Assembly (NCBI GenBank): GCA_964492235.1
Contig: CAZBJQ010000005.1
Span: 1 to 46,201, forward strand
Direction: 5' to 3'
DNA: 46,201 nt
From: PFL42 sp964492235
GTDB lineage: Bacteria; Chloroflexota; Anaerolineae; Anaerolineales; E44-bin32
The notes under the pieces were generated by a model, which made no database searches, was not told the origin of the DNA, and was given only the letters and a program-made list of their open reading frames with translations. Position numbers and translations under genes: made by a program. This document shows positions 1 to 9,400 of the stretch, one piece after another (position 1 is the stretch's first letter; the number at the start of each line of letters is the position of its first letter).

Positions 1-930
1 ATACAGACGTACCACATATCCTTTCAGGTCCTGGGTGGCACGTAGCAGGGCATGATTCTCCGGGTCGGATGAGGTGAATGTAAGGTCGTGCTTGGCGGAC
101 ATACCGGTCAAGAACAGGGTCTTGTCCACCAGGTAGCCCTGGTATCCGCTGGTGGTGACGCCTGAGGTGAAGACAATTGTGTCCCCACTGCAGCTCGAGT
201 CCAAAGCCACCTGGATGGCATCGCTGTCAGGCTGATCGTCGAAAGGGTTAGCGCCAAAATCATCCACCCGGATGGCGGTGGCTGCACCGGATTCCAACCC
301 GATAACCCTCACCTCCCGAATGGTCTCCGCTCCGTTCGCGTCATCTCCAATCCGGAAGTCTGCCCCGTTATCCCGGTTGGCAAAGTGGGCATCGCACAGG
401 TTAAAGCCCACGGTCTTCAATTCCCCGCTGTCGGTCTTTACCACCGCCCCGCCGCCAGTGAAGATCCCATTGGATGCCGAGGTTGGGCTGGCATCATACT
501 CGAGTGTAAAGGTATCCGTGCCCTGGTCCAGGTAATCTACCTCCAGCCGCACGTGTCCTGTGGGTGAACCTGCAAACATCTGATCGTCATCCACATTGAA
601 TTGAAGATATGAATCCGGGACGCTGTTCCCGTCAGCGGATGGCAGCGCAGTGCCGTCCCCGCTCTGGCGTGCCTCCCCTCCATCAACCTGGACTACGATG
701 GTATCTACGTCGCCGCTGCCATCCTGGGTAATGCCATTGCCAATGTTCTCGTTGCCCAGTGTGATAGAGAGTTCAAGCGGTTCGTTTGAAGTGATTACCT
801 CGACAGGGGGGGAAGGTTTGGCAGTTGGAATCTTTGTTGGGACTGTAGTCGGCGCAGGGTTGCCCATAGACTGGCAGGCAGTCAGAACGCCCACGAGCGC
901 GATGGGAATCCAAAGTGATATGGCTTTCAT
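1..930 (-). CDS. Secreted lipoprotein with parallel beta-helix domain (3' end cut by window edge)
   Basis: The reading frame opens with ATG at 928-930 and stays open to base 1, giving 310 residues without a stop, so the C-terminus lies outside the window. A good ribosome binding site (GGGCGGAG) sits just upstream. Residues 1-19 form a lipoprotein signal ending in the lipobox LTAC, with Cys19 as the lipidated residue. A Thr/Pro linker (about 26-42) follows, then an acidic beta-rich region. From about residue 220 the sequence VDDFGANPFDDQPDSDAIQ is typical of proteins starting a right-handed parallel beta-helix (pectate-lyase-like fold). It is probably anchored outside the membrane; the substrate is unknown and could be a polysaccharide or a surface ligand. 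It is divergent from mutL across a 226-base gap. No catalytic residues are visible in the part present. Confidence 0.75.
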   Translation of the reverse strand, partial: MKAISLWIPIALVGVLTACQSMGNPAPTTVPTKIPTAKPSPPVEVITSNEPLELSITLGNENIGNGITQDGSGDVDTIVVQVDGGEARQSGDGTALPSADGNSVPDSYLQFNVDDDQMFAGSPTGHVRLEVDYLDQGTDTFTLEYDASPTSASNGIFTGGGAVVKTDSGELKTVGFNLCDAHFANRDNGADFRIGDDANGAETIREVRVIGLESGAATAIRVDDFGANPFDDQPDSDAIQVALDSSCSGDTIVFTSGVTTSGYQGYLVDKTLFLTGMSAKHDLTFTSSDPENHALLRATQDLKGYVVRLY

Positions 931-1133
931 CTATCTCCGCCCTTTCTGCCTATTCACAAAGGCAACATTCCCTCAATGACCGATACCTCGGCTACCGAGA
1001 AGTTGCCGCCCAACGGCCTCGAGCTTCGCGCAGCACCCCGTGGGGGAGCTGCCCGGCAGCTCAGGCTCCCCACCATTCTCGCGCATCTTTCTCGGCCCGA
1101 GTACCTACCCCGTCCATCGCAAGACCGCCAGGC

Positions 1134-1139
1134 TATAAT
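1134..1139 (+). promoter_or_regulatory. -10 box of mutL
   Basis: A perfect TATAAT lies 17 bases before the mutL ATG. No convincing -35 is visible. The transcript would start about 10 bases before the start codon, so the leader is very short. Confidence 0.55.
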
Positions 1140-1156
1140 CGACCGGTGAGAGCCCG

Positions 1157-2884
1157 ATGACCATTCGTCTGTTGACTGAGGAAGTTGCCGCCGCCATTGC
1201 CGCAGGTGAGGTGATCGAGCGGCCGGTCTCGGTTGTAAAGGAACTGATCGAGAACTCCCTGGACGCTGGCGCCCGCCACATCACAATCCAATTGGAGGGG
1301 GGCGGCCTGCGCCGGATCGAGGTTGCCGACGATGGTTGCGGGATCTCGGCGGCCGACATGCAGCTGGCGTTCTCGCGATTCGCCACATCCAAACTGGCGA
1401 CGATCGAGGACCTGTCCGCCATACACACCCTCGGCTTCCGTGGGGAAGCCTTGGCCTCCATCGCTGCGGTTTCTCGAACGGTGCTCTCGAGCAGGACAGC
1501 ACAGGCCGAAGCAGGGATGCGGGTGCAGGCCGAGGCCGGCCGGGTGGGAGCCCCAGAGCCATGGGGCATGCCCGCCGGGACGATTGTATCTGCCGCAGAT
1601 CTGTTCTTCAACGTGCCGGCCCGCCTGAAGTTCATGAAATCCGAGGAATCCGAGCGCAGACGAGTGACGGCACTCGTCTCGCGTTACGCGATGGCATACC
1701 CTGAAGTCGGCTTCCGCTTGCGTCTCGACGGGCGAGAGACTCTGGACACGAGCGGAAGCGGGAACGCCCAGGATGTCCTGTCGGAGGTCTATGGCTGGGA
1801 GATCGCGCGCAATGTGCTGAGAGTGGCCGCCTCTGGCGATGGTCCGGTCCAGGTGAGCGGGTACGTCAGCCCGCCCACCGTCCATCGCTCCACCCGGCGT
1901 GAAGTCACCTTGTTCGTGAATGGAAGATGGATCCAGGATCCCGGGCTGGCGGCGGCGGTGGTCCAGGCCTACCAGGGCCTGTTGATGGTCGGACGCTATC
2001 CGATCGCGGCCCTGTTCATCCACCTGCCGCCCGATATGGTCGACGTCAACGTTCACCCTGCCAAGGGGGAAGTCCGGTTCCGGGATGCCAGCCAGGTCTT
2101 CGTGGTCATCCAGCGCGTGGTGCGGGCGACGCTGCTTGGCCATGCCCCGGCGGCTGATCTTGGAGACCTGCCGCGGGAATGGACATCGCCGTTCGGCCGA
2201 CCGGAGGCCGGACAGGCTGCCGACTGGATCGCGGCGCAGACACCCTTGCCCGGGCCGCCGGCTTCCTCCGGCGAGGTCGTCGGCACAACCCGCGGCACGC
2301 CCTGGCTGCCTGTGCTCGAACCGATCGGGCAGGTTGGGCGGAGCTACATCGTGGCGGAGGCGCCGGATGGCGTGTATCTGGTCGACCAGCACGCTGCCCA
2401 TGAAAGGGTCCTGTTCGAAGCCTGGTTGAAACAGGAGGCCGAGGGCGAGGTGCCGATGCAGCGGCTGCTCGAAGCGGCGGTGATCGATCTCCTGCCGGAT
2501 CAGGCCGACCTGCTACTTCCTCAGGTTGACGACCTGCGCCGTCTGGGATTCGACGTCGAGCCGTTCGGAGGCCGTTCCTTCCGCCTGCGCGGGCTTCCGA
2601 CGCTCCTGGGTGGAATGGATCCGGCGCAGGCCCTGCGGGTGCTGGTAGAGGATTTCGAGGAGGATGAACGCCCGCTGCAGAGCGAGCGTGAACAAGTCAT
2701 CGCCGGTCGCGTGTGCAAACGGGCAGCCATCAAGGCGGGGCAACTGCTATCGCTGGCGGAGCAAACGTCCCTGCTGCGCCAACTCGAGGCCTGCAACCTG
2801 CCGAGGACATGCCCCCACGGGCGGCCAACCATGCTTCACATCTCGCTGGATACCCTTGAACGGCAATTCGGACGGCGAGGCTAG
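1157..2884 (+). CDS. mutL: DNA mismatch repair protein MutL (endonuclease type)
   Basis: This 575-residue protein couples mismatch recognition by MutS to downstream strand processing. The GHKL ATPase domain is complete: ENSLDAGA (about 31-38), DDGCGI and GFRGEAL. The middle transducer domain follows, then a Pro-rich linker at about 350-380. The C-terminal dimerisation domain carries the metal-binding endonuclease motif DQHAAHERVLFE from about residue 410 and the CPHGRP motif from about residue 552. It should therefore nick DNA itself, as in bacteria lacking MutH. The start fits the family, whose members begin with a short Met-x-Ile-Arg-Leu-Leu segment. The gene stands alone; mutS is not in the window. 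Confidence 0.97.
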   Translation: MTIRLLTEEVAAAIAAGEVIERPVSVVKELIENSLDAGARHITIQLEGGGLRRIEVADDGCGISAADMQLAFSRFATSKLATIEDLSAIHTLGFRGEALASIAAVSRTVLSSRTAQAEAGMRVQAEAGRVGAPEPWGMPAGTIVSAADLFFNVPARLKFMKSEESERRRVTALVSRYAMAYPEVGFRLRLDGRETLDTSGSGNAQDVLSEVYGWEIARNVLRVAASGDGPVQVSGYVSPPTVHRSTRREVTLFVNGRWIQDPGLAAAVVQAYQGLLMVGRYPIAALFIHLPPDMVDVNVHPAKGEVRFRDASQVFVVIQRVVRATLLGHAPAADLGDLPREWTSPFGRPEAGQAADWIAAQTPLPGPPASSGEVVGTTRGTPWLPVLEPIGQVGRSYIVAEAPDGVYLVDQHAAHERVLFEAWLKQEAEGEVPMQRLLEAAVIDLLPDQADLLLPQVDDLRRLGFDVEPFGGRSFRLRGLPTLLGGMDPAQALRVLVEDFEEDERPLQSEREQVIAGRVCKRAAIKAGQLLSLAEQTSLLRQLEACNLPRTCPHGRPTMLHISLDTLERQFGRRG

Positions 2885-3111
2885 CTGACGCCCGGGCTGG
2901 TCACCGAGGGGTCACGGAGCGAGGCACGCACGGGGGAGGGCGCCGGCCGTAGGCCCGCGCCGCCGAGGCGACACCTCCTGCGCACGTCCTGGTGCAAGCT
3001 GTAAGCGAAAGGATGGAAAAGGCCTTCCGCAGAGAGGGGAACTACGCATCTGGCGGTTGGGGAGAAGTCCCTACCACCAGATAAATACGTCCCTCTGAGG
3101 AGGCGTGGCAG

Positions 3112-4392
3112 TTACATCAGCTTCCTAGGAGTAGAAAGCGGTGCGGTCGAGGGGGCGGGAGGCTCGCGCGGGCCGACCGGTAGAAACACAGTCAGCGTGC
3201 TTCCCACCCCCACCTGGCTCTCCAACTCGATCCGCCCACCGTGATTCTCGACGATGCGCTTGGCGATCGTCAGGCCGAGGCCGGTTCCGGCGGTCGTGCT
3301 TTCCATTTCCGGGACCCGGTAGAAGCGCTCGAAGATATGGGCCACGCTCCCCGCCGGGATTCCCCGCCCGGTGTCGCTCACTCGTAGCTCGGCGAGGTCT
3401 CCCTGACGCCGCAGTCCGACTGTCACAAGTCCGCCCGGGTGATTGAACTTCATCGCGTTTGTCAGCAGATTCAGCACAACCTGCTTCAAACGATTGCGAT
3501 CGCCGTGCACTGGCGGGACATCCCGGTCGGTGTCCTCCTCGAGGCGGATCTGGTCGGCATCGGCCAGCGGCCGGATGATCTCAAGGCACTCGGTGATCAG
3601 GCCGCCGAGGTGGATCGGTTCGCGGGTCATACGCTCCCGGCCGGACTCGAGCCGTGAGAGCTCAAGGAAGTCGGTGGTCATCTCGTTCAAACGCCGCACC
3701 TCCGACTGCACGGTGGTCCCCAGTTTCGCCCGCTGGTCATCCGGAAGATCGGGGCGCTGCAGCAGGTAAGAGGCAGCCGTCAGTGAGGTCAGGGGCGTCC
3801 GGAGTTCATGGACCATCTCGGCGATCAGGTCGCTTTGTTGGAACAGGCGGCTGTTCTCGATGGCGACGGCCGCCTGGGCGGCGAGCGTTTCCAGCAACCG
3901 GACATCATCCTCATCGAACATCCCCTGCTGCTTGTTGACAACCTCGATGACGCCGATCGGCTTGTCCTTCGTGCGCAGGGGCGCTCCCAGGACATTGCGC
4001 GTCCGAAAGCGGGTCAACACGTCTACTTCGCGGAAGAAACGCGAGTCGCGCAGCACGTCATCCACAAGGATCGGCTTGCCCTCGGTAAAGATCCAGCCGG
4101 CGATGCTGTTGCCGACGGGGATCGGCGTCTTTCCCATGGCCTCGTTGATGCCGCCCGTCGCCGCTTCGAAGTACAGGTGTTGAGTCTCCTGGTCGTACAG
4201 AAGCAGGGAGGCGGCCTCCGCCTCCGTCAGTTCGGCGGCGACCTCCACGATCCGCCCGAGGAGCGAATCCAGATCCAGGGTGGAGGCAAGATCGGAGGAT
4301 GTCTCCAGCAGGCGCTGATATCGCTGATAGATGCGGGGGTAGTTGCGGATAGCCGCAGTATCCGATACCGGCTTACGCGTCGGGTCGCTCAC
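3112..4392 (-). CDS. Cytoplasmic GAF-domain sensor histidine kinase
   Basis: The soluble protein has about 426 residues. A GAF sensor domain (about 25-180) is followed by a HisKA dimerisation domain with the phospho-acceptor motif MVHELRTPLTSL (His near 195). A HATPase_c domain follows, with the N box NLLTNAMKF, the G1 box DTGRGIP and the G2 box GTGLGLTI. There is no membrane segment, so the GAF domain probably reads an intracellular cue. I chose the GTG at 4390-4392 because a strong ribosome binding site (GAGGTG) lies just before it, inside the end of sir2; the frame is open further upstream but that part is sir2 antiframe. It is the last gene of the receiver-ATPase, Sir2, kinase operon. No standard response regulator with an output domain adjoins; the receiver domain of the first gene is the obvious candidate partner. 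Confidence 0.88.
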   Translation of the reverse strand: MSDPTRKPVSDTAAIRNYPRIYQRYQRLLETSSDLASTLDLDSLLGRIVEVAAELTEAEAASLLLYDQETQHLYFEAATGGINEAMGKTPIPVGNSIAGWIFTEGKPILVDDVLRDSRFFREVDVLTRFRTRNVLGAPLRTKDKPIGVIEVVNKQQGMFDEDDVRLLETLAAQAAVAIENSRLFQQSDLIAEMVHELRTPLTSLTAASYLLQRPDLPDDQRAKLGTTVQSEVRRLNEMTTDFLELSRLESGRERMTREPIHLGGLITECLEIIRPLADADQIRLEEDTDRDVPPVHGDRNRLKQVVLNLLTNAMKFNHPGGLVTVGLRRQGDLAELRVSDTGRGIPAGSVAHIFERFYRVPEMESTTAGTGLGLTIAKRIVENHGGRIELESQVGVGSTLTVFLPVGPREPPAPSTAPLSTPRKLM

Positions 4393-5158
4393 AGAGCACC
4401 TCGTTGACAAGTTCGGACAAGACGTCGGCTGCTTCGCCGTGATAGACGACTGCCGCCCGATCATCCAGGTACGTCGGTTCGCGGTTAATGACAATCAACG
4501 TGGCACCGGCCGAAAGAGCCTCGAAGGGAAGGCATGCGGCTGGCGTGACCTCCAGCGATGAGCCGACAACCAGAAACAGGTCGCTGCGGCCGGCCCATTG
4601 GCGGGCACGCCGGAGCACGGTGTCCGGAATCTGCTCGCCGAAGAGAATCACATTTGGCTTGAGCAGACTGCCGCAATCCCGGCATCTGGGCAGCCACCCC
4701 CCTTCGAGCCAAGGGCCCATCAGGGGCGCCGTGGGGAATACTGCGAAGCATCCGGTGCAGGTCGCGGCGCAGAATGTGCCATGCAGCTCCAGCACCTCCT
4801 CCGAGCCAGCCTGGCGATGCAGGTCATCGATATTCTGTGTGATAACGCACTTCAACAGCCCAGCTTGCTCGAGGGCGGCCAGCGCCAGATGGGCACGATT
4901 GGGCCGGGCCTGCAGCACTTGCGACGCCAGCGGGCGAATCCAGTCATAGAAGCGCTCCGGATGATGGCGAAACGCCGTAAGCGAGGCGACGGCCAAGGGG
5001 TCGCACCGGTCCCACAGACCGGACTCGGGGGAGCGGAAGTCGGGGATCCCGGATGCAGTCGAGATGCCGGCGCCGGTTAGTGCCACCGCGCAGCGGGAAT
5101 TCTGGATGAGTCTGGCAGCACGCAGTTTGGCGACCGGGCGGGGGGCGCTGCCCTCCAC
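4373..5158 (-). CDS. NAD-dependent protein deacylase, Sir2 family
   Basis: The 261-residue sirtuin removes acyl groups from lysines using NAD+. Visible motifs are the NAD-binding GAGIS and GIPDFR segments, TQNIDDL, the catalytic His in ELHG, two CxxC pairs (CTGC and CRDC) for the structural zinc, and VVGSSLEVTPA. Length is near normal for bacterial enzymes. The start is GTG, preceded by ACGGAGAG. It begins 3 bases after the stop of the receiver-ATPase gene and overlaps the start of the kinase by 20 bases, so the three genes are very likely translationally coupled. A deacylase inside a signalling operon is unusual. Whether it acts on the kinase, the ATPase or elsewhere cannot be told from sequence. 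Confidence 0.93.
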   Translation of the reverse strand: MEGSAPRPVAKLRAARLIQNSRCAVALTGAGISTASGIPDFRSPESGLWDRCDPLAVASLTAFRHHPERFYDWIRPLASQVLQARPNRAHLALAALEQAGLLKCVITQNIDDLHRQAGSEEVLELHGTFCAATCTGCFAVFPTAPLMGPWLEGGWLPRCRDCGSLLKPNVILFGEQIPDTVLRRARQWAGRSDLFLVVGSSLEVTPAACLPFEALSAGATLIVINREPTYLDDRAAVVYHGEAADVLSELVNEVLCERPDA

Positions 5159-5161
5159 CGG

Positions 5162-6310
5162 CTAGCTCTCCGTAAACTGGAGCAGTGTGGCCAGGCGGTT
5201 CGAGAGCTTGCGAATCTGATCGCCCACCAGAGTGCCGGGGTGCAGAAGGATCAACGGTGTCCCGTTCTGGTCCGCCTGGTGAGCTTGTTCCGGCGCGGGG
5301 GATAGCAGGCCGGCCAAGTCGATGCCCAAGTCGGACTCGACCTGCTGCCAGGGAAGCTGCAGGCTGGTACGTTCCCGGGTCATCAGCGCCAGGCTGATCT
5401 TGTGCCGGTTGATGCCGGCGTTTTGCAGGTCGTCCAGCAGGTTGCGAGCGATCGTGGCGGAAGGATACACGGGCTCAACGACCAGGACCACTCGATCGCT
5501 CATGTTGAGCAGCGGAACGACATGCGGGCGCATGCCGCTTCCCAGATCGAGGATGACCAGGGTGCACATCGTAGAGAGATTCCTGACAACCGCTTCCATC
5601 TGAGGCACGGCCTGCTCGAGCTCAACCTCCCGGGGATATGCCGATGCCACCAGCAATCGGATGCCGGTGTTGTGGTCGGTCAGCTCGGATTCGACGGAAC
5701 GCAGGTGGATGTCCTTCAGCGATCGAGTGAGCAGGTTGGACAGTCCCGCCGACTCCTTCAGCCCCAGACTGAGAGCAACCGAGCCGCTGCCAGGATTCAT
5801 CTCGGCCAGCACGACCTCCTGACCGAGGGTTTTCATCACCACGGCGATGTTGATCGCCAGGGTGGTGGTCCCCACCCCGCCGCGTGAGCCAAGGAAGGAA
5901 AGCACCTTGGCTTTCTCTGTCTTCGTCGAGCGGGTCTGTATAGCCCGCGCTAGGACGGCTTTGACGTGGGCCGTAAGTTCCGCCGGGTGCGTCGGCTTGG
6001 TCAGATAGTCGTCGACGCCGGCCTCGAATCCGGCGACCTTGTCGTCGACCATGGTCTTGGCGGTGAACATGATGATGGGGATATGGGCCAGGGCCGGGTC
6101 CGTGCGCAATCGACGGGTGACTTCGTACCCGTCCATGTCCGGCATCATGACATCGAGAAGGATCAAGTCCGGCCGCTCGGCCGCGGCCTTGTTCAGCCCA
6201 AGCGCTCCATTGCTCGCCACGGCGATGCGGTAGCCCTGCCGCTCGAGCATCAGGCCGACCAGCTTCAGCGTGTCGATGTCGTCGTCGACGATCAGTATCT
6301 TCTCGGCCAT
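5162..6310 (-). CDS. Response-regulator receiver fused to CpaE/TadZ-like ParA ATPase
   Basis: The 382-residue protein has an N-terminal receiver domain (about 4-120) with acidic residues D9-D11, phospho-acceptor D53 in LILLDVMMPD, and K105 in YLTKP, so it looks phosphorylatable. A ParA/MinD-type ATPase follows with a Walker A variant at 141-150 (GSRGGVGTTT). This order is that of CpaE/TadZ proteins, which localise Flp/Tad pilus machinery. The usual first lysine of the deviant Walker A is absent, as in many TadZ proteins. No other tad or cpa genes are in the window. I placed the start at ATG 6308-6310, directly before the receiver's first strand. It is the first gene of an operon with sir2 and the GAF kinase. 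Confidence 0.9.
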   Translation of the reverse strand: MAEKILIVDDDIDTLKLVGLMLERQGYRIAVASNGALGLNKAAAERPDLILLDVMMPDMDGYEVTRRLRTDPALAHIPIIMFTAKTMVDDKVAGFEAGVDDYLTKPTHPAELTAHVKAVLARAIQTRSTKTEKAKVLSFLGSRGGVGTTTLAINIAVVMKTLGQEVVLAEMNPGSGSVALSLGLKESAGLSNLLTRSLKDIHLRSVESELTDHNTGIRLLVASAYPREVELEQAVPQMEAVVRNLSTMCTLVILDLGSGMRPHVVPLLNMSDRVVLVVEPVYPSATIARNLLDDLQNAGINRHKISLALMTRERTSLQLPWQQVESDLGIDLAGLLSPAPEQAHQADQNGTPLILLHPGTLVGDQIRKLSNRLATLLQFTES

Positions 6311-6384
6311 GGACGGGGGAGCCCGGGGGGCATCGACTCCAGGCAGTCTAGCATAAAGCCCAGGCCGCGGCAAGCACGGCCCGA

Positions 6385-6414
6385 TTGGGACGGCGAAGGT
6401 GGGAATGCTATAAT
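6385..6414 (+). promoter_or_regulatory. Promoter of the membrane histidine kinase
   Basis: TTGGGA (6385-6390), an 18-base spacer and TATAAT (6409-6414), with TG one base before the -10 (extended -10). It lies about 33 bases before the chosen start codon. Confidence 0.65.
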
Positions 6415-6447
6415 CGCCGCCACCCAGAGGCCGCCCGTGCCGGCGAT

Positions 6448-9400
6448 ATGACCGTTGATTTGTGGGGATTCGATGGCAAGATCGCGTTCGGACTGCCGAT
6501 CCGGCCGCTCGGGCATGTACTTCTCCTGCTGTTTGGCCTGCTCCTTCTCTATCTTTCCATTCGGGATTTGAGAAAGCAGAAACGCGGGCGGCGCCGCCTC
6601 CTCAACCAGAGTGAGGCTGCCTGGCTGAGTCTGCTGCTGGTTGCCGGCATCGCCGCCTCGGGCCTGTTTCTGTTTTACCTGCCGGCGGCCGGCTTGCCGG
6701 TGGCGCCGGGTGTGCCCCGCCAGGCGTCGGCCCCGTTCTTTGCGGCCTTCGCCGCCCTGCCGTGGATGCTGGCTGCTGGCACGCTGGGACTCTGGCAGGC
6801 CGTGCTGGTGGCCGTCGTCAGTGGTTTGTCGGCCGCCGCAGTCGAGACCTCCAGCCTGATGACGCCGTTGATGCACGGAATGGTGGCCGCCCTGTGCAGC
6901 CTGTGCATACGCAACCCGTACGTCGAGTGGCCGGGCCGCATGCTGCGCCACCCTGCCGTCACCGGAGTCGTCGGCGGTTTGACCCTGGGCTTTCTATCCG
7001 GCCTGGAGATCCTCGTGTTCACCGGCGGAGCCTTGCTCGACGGGCTGGGTTTCATGGCCTCCCAACTCAACGGGCTGCTCCTGGTAGGCCTGGCTCAAGT
7101 CCTGATCGCCGGAACCATCGCCGAGGCCTTCCGGCTGACGATCCCCGAGCTGTGGTATCGGCCGCGGACGCTGCTGGCCGGCCCCTACAGCCGGTCCCTG
7201 GCTGCCAAGACCGTCTCGATCTTCGGTCTGGCCGGATTGGTCTTTGCCGCCGCCATGCTGTATGGCGACTGGCTGCTTGCGCGCTCCGCTGCTCGCCAAC
7301 TGATCGGTGCCCAACTTTCGCAGACCGCGGATCTGGCAGCAGAGAGCGTCCCCTATGCTGTGCAGGCCGGACGCTCGTATGCTTCGCAAATCGCCGGCGA
7401 GATCTCGCCTGAAACCGCCGCCGGGACGCTTGGACCCGAAGACCTGGAGCGCTGGCTGACGCTGCTGCCGTATTTCAACTCGCTGCTTGTGCTGGACAGC
7501 CTCGGCCAGGTGGCGGTCCAGTCACCGGGCACGGAGGTCGATGCGACACTGCTGCAGGCCATCCAGCCTGCCCTGCGAGTGGCGCGGCTTGGCGTGCAAG
7601 ACGAGGTTGTGGTTCGGCCAGGGCAGGGCAGCCGTGGGGCTCGATTGGCCTTCGTGATGCCCATCGAGAGCCCCGATCTGGAAGCACCTATCGCCACCCT
7701 CGTAGCTTGGACCGACTTGGCCCGTAACCCGCTGCTGCTCCCGGTCACTGGGCGCCTTGCGGCGGTGCAGCCAGGGGAGGCCTTCATCACGGATCAGGAT
7801 GGCACCATCATCCTGCATCCGACCCCGGGCAGGGTGATGGACTCCGTGCCGCTCGATCCGGAGGCAGAGGGCGAAGTGAGGAGCCAGACCGCTCCCGATG
7901 GAACGCGCCAGCTGCGCTACATCAGCCCGGTGCGGGGCTACTCATGGTGGGTCGTCGTGGCTTCTCCGCAGGGCGCCGTGGACCTGCTGGCCGTTCGAAT
8001 TGCAGCCCAGTTAACGGCCGTGATCGCGGCCATGGGGACGATCGCCTTGCTGGTGGTCTACCTGATCAGCCGGCGGTTGACTCGCCCGCTACGTGAAATG
8101 GCTGGCGCCGCCGATACCATTGCCGCTGGGGACCTCTCGAAACCTGTGGCCGTGCGCGGGCAAGACGAGACCGGACGCCTGGCGGCTTCCTTTGAGCGGA
8201 TGCGCCGAGGTCTCGAGAGCCGGTTGGGTGAGATGGACGGGTTGCTGCGGATCAGCCAGCAGCTCGCCACAACCTTCGAGCTGTCCGTGGTTCTGCCTCA
8301 AGTGCTGTCCGCCACCCGGGAGATGGCTCGCGCCGATCTCGTTCGACTGGTCCTTGACCCCGAGGGCGGGGCAAGGCCGGGTGGGGCCGAGGTCTACCTC
8401 GCTGGCGGCGACCCGGGCGGTTGGTCCAGTCTGGACACACCCATCCTCGATCTTGCCCGGCAGCGCGGGGCGTTCGTTCTGGACAATCCGACCCGAGCCC
8501 GCGGGCTACTCAACCTGCAGGCATTGCGAGTACCCATTGCCGGCCTGGCAGGGGCACCGATCCGGAATGAAGGCAGATTCATTGGCGTTCTGTGGCTTGG
8601 GTATCGCGACCCACATGCCTTTACGCCGGAAGACTCCGGTCTGATCTCGATCATCGCCTCGCAGCTGGCCGTGTCGGTCGCCAACGCTCGCCTGTTCCAC
8701 CAGGCCGAGCAGGAGCGGCTGCGCCTGAGTGCGGTCCTGGAGGCGACGCCGGACGCGGTGCTGGTCACCGACCGAGCCGGGAGGATTCTGCTGGCGAACC
8801 CGGCCGCCGAGATTGTGTTGCGCGGTCCCGCCGATGCCTGCATCGGCCTGCCAGCTTCGGAGTGGGTTGTCTCGGCGGACCTGTTGGCGCTGCTGCTGGA
8901 CCCCAGCTCAGAAGGTCGCACGCTCGAGCTCAAGCTGGATGGCGGGAAGGTCCTGTTCGGCACTGCCATGACGGTTGAGGATCCAAGTGATGCCCGGTTC
9001 TACGGCCGGGTGTGTGTGCTGTGGGACGTCAGTCAGTTCAAGAAGCTGGACATGCTAAAGTCCGAGTTTGTGGCGACGGTCAGCCATGACCTGCGGGCGC
9101 CGCTGACGCTGATGAGCGGCTACGCCACCATGCTGCCTATGGTGGGGGCGATGAATGACCAGCAGAAGGAGTTCGTGCGCAAGATCGCCGAGAGCGTCGA
9201 GCAGATGACGCAGTTGGTGGACAACCTGCTGGACCTGGGCCGGATCGAGGCCGGGATCGGGCTGAGCCTGGAGAGCGTGGCGCCGGAAGCGATGGTGGAA
9301 GAGGTTGTGCAGGCATACCAGGCCCAGGCCGCGACCCGGCGTGTCAGTCTGACCCAGGAGGCGGCCGCCCATCAGCGACCGATCCAGGCGGACCGCACCT

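Noticed and set aside
1133..2401. 422-codon minus-strand frame opposite mutL
   Set aside because: It is antisense to a fully recognised gene, has no homology and is expected in GC-rich DNA.
2885..3111. Short gene or RNA between mutL and the GAF kinase
   Set aside because: No frame with a ribosome binding site, no clear hairpin with a T tract and no recognised RNA motif was found in these 227 bases.
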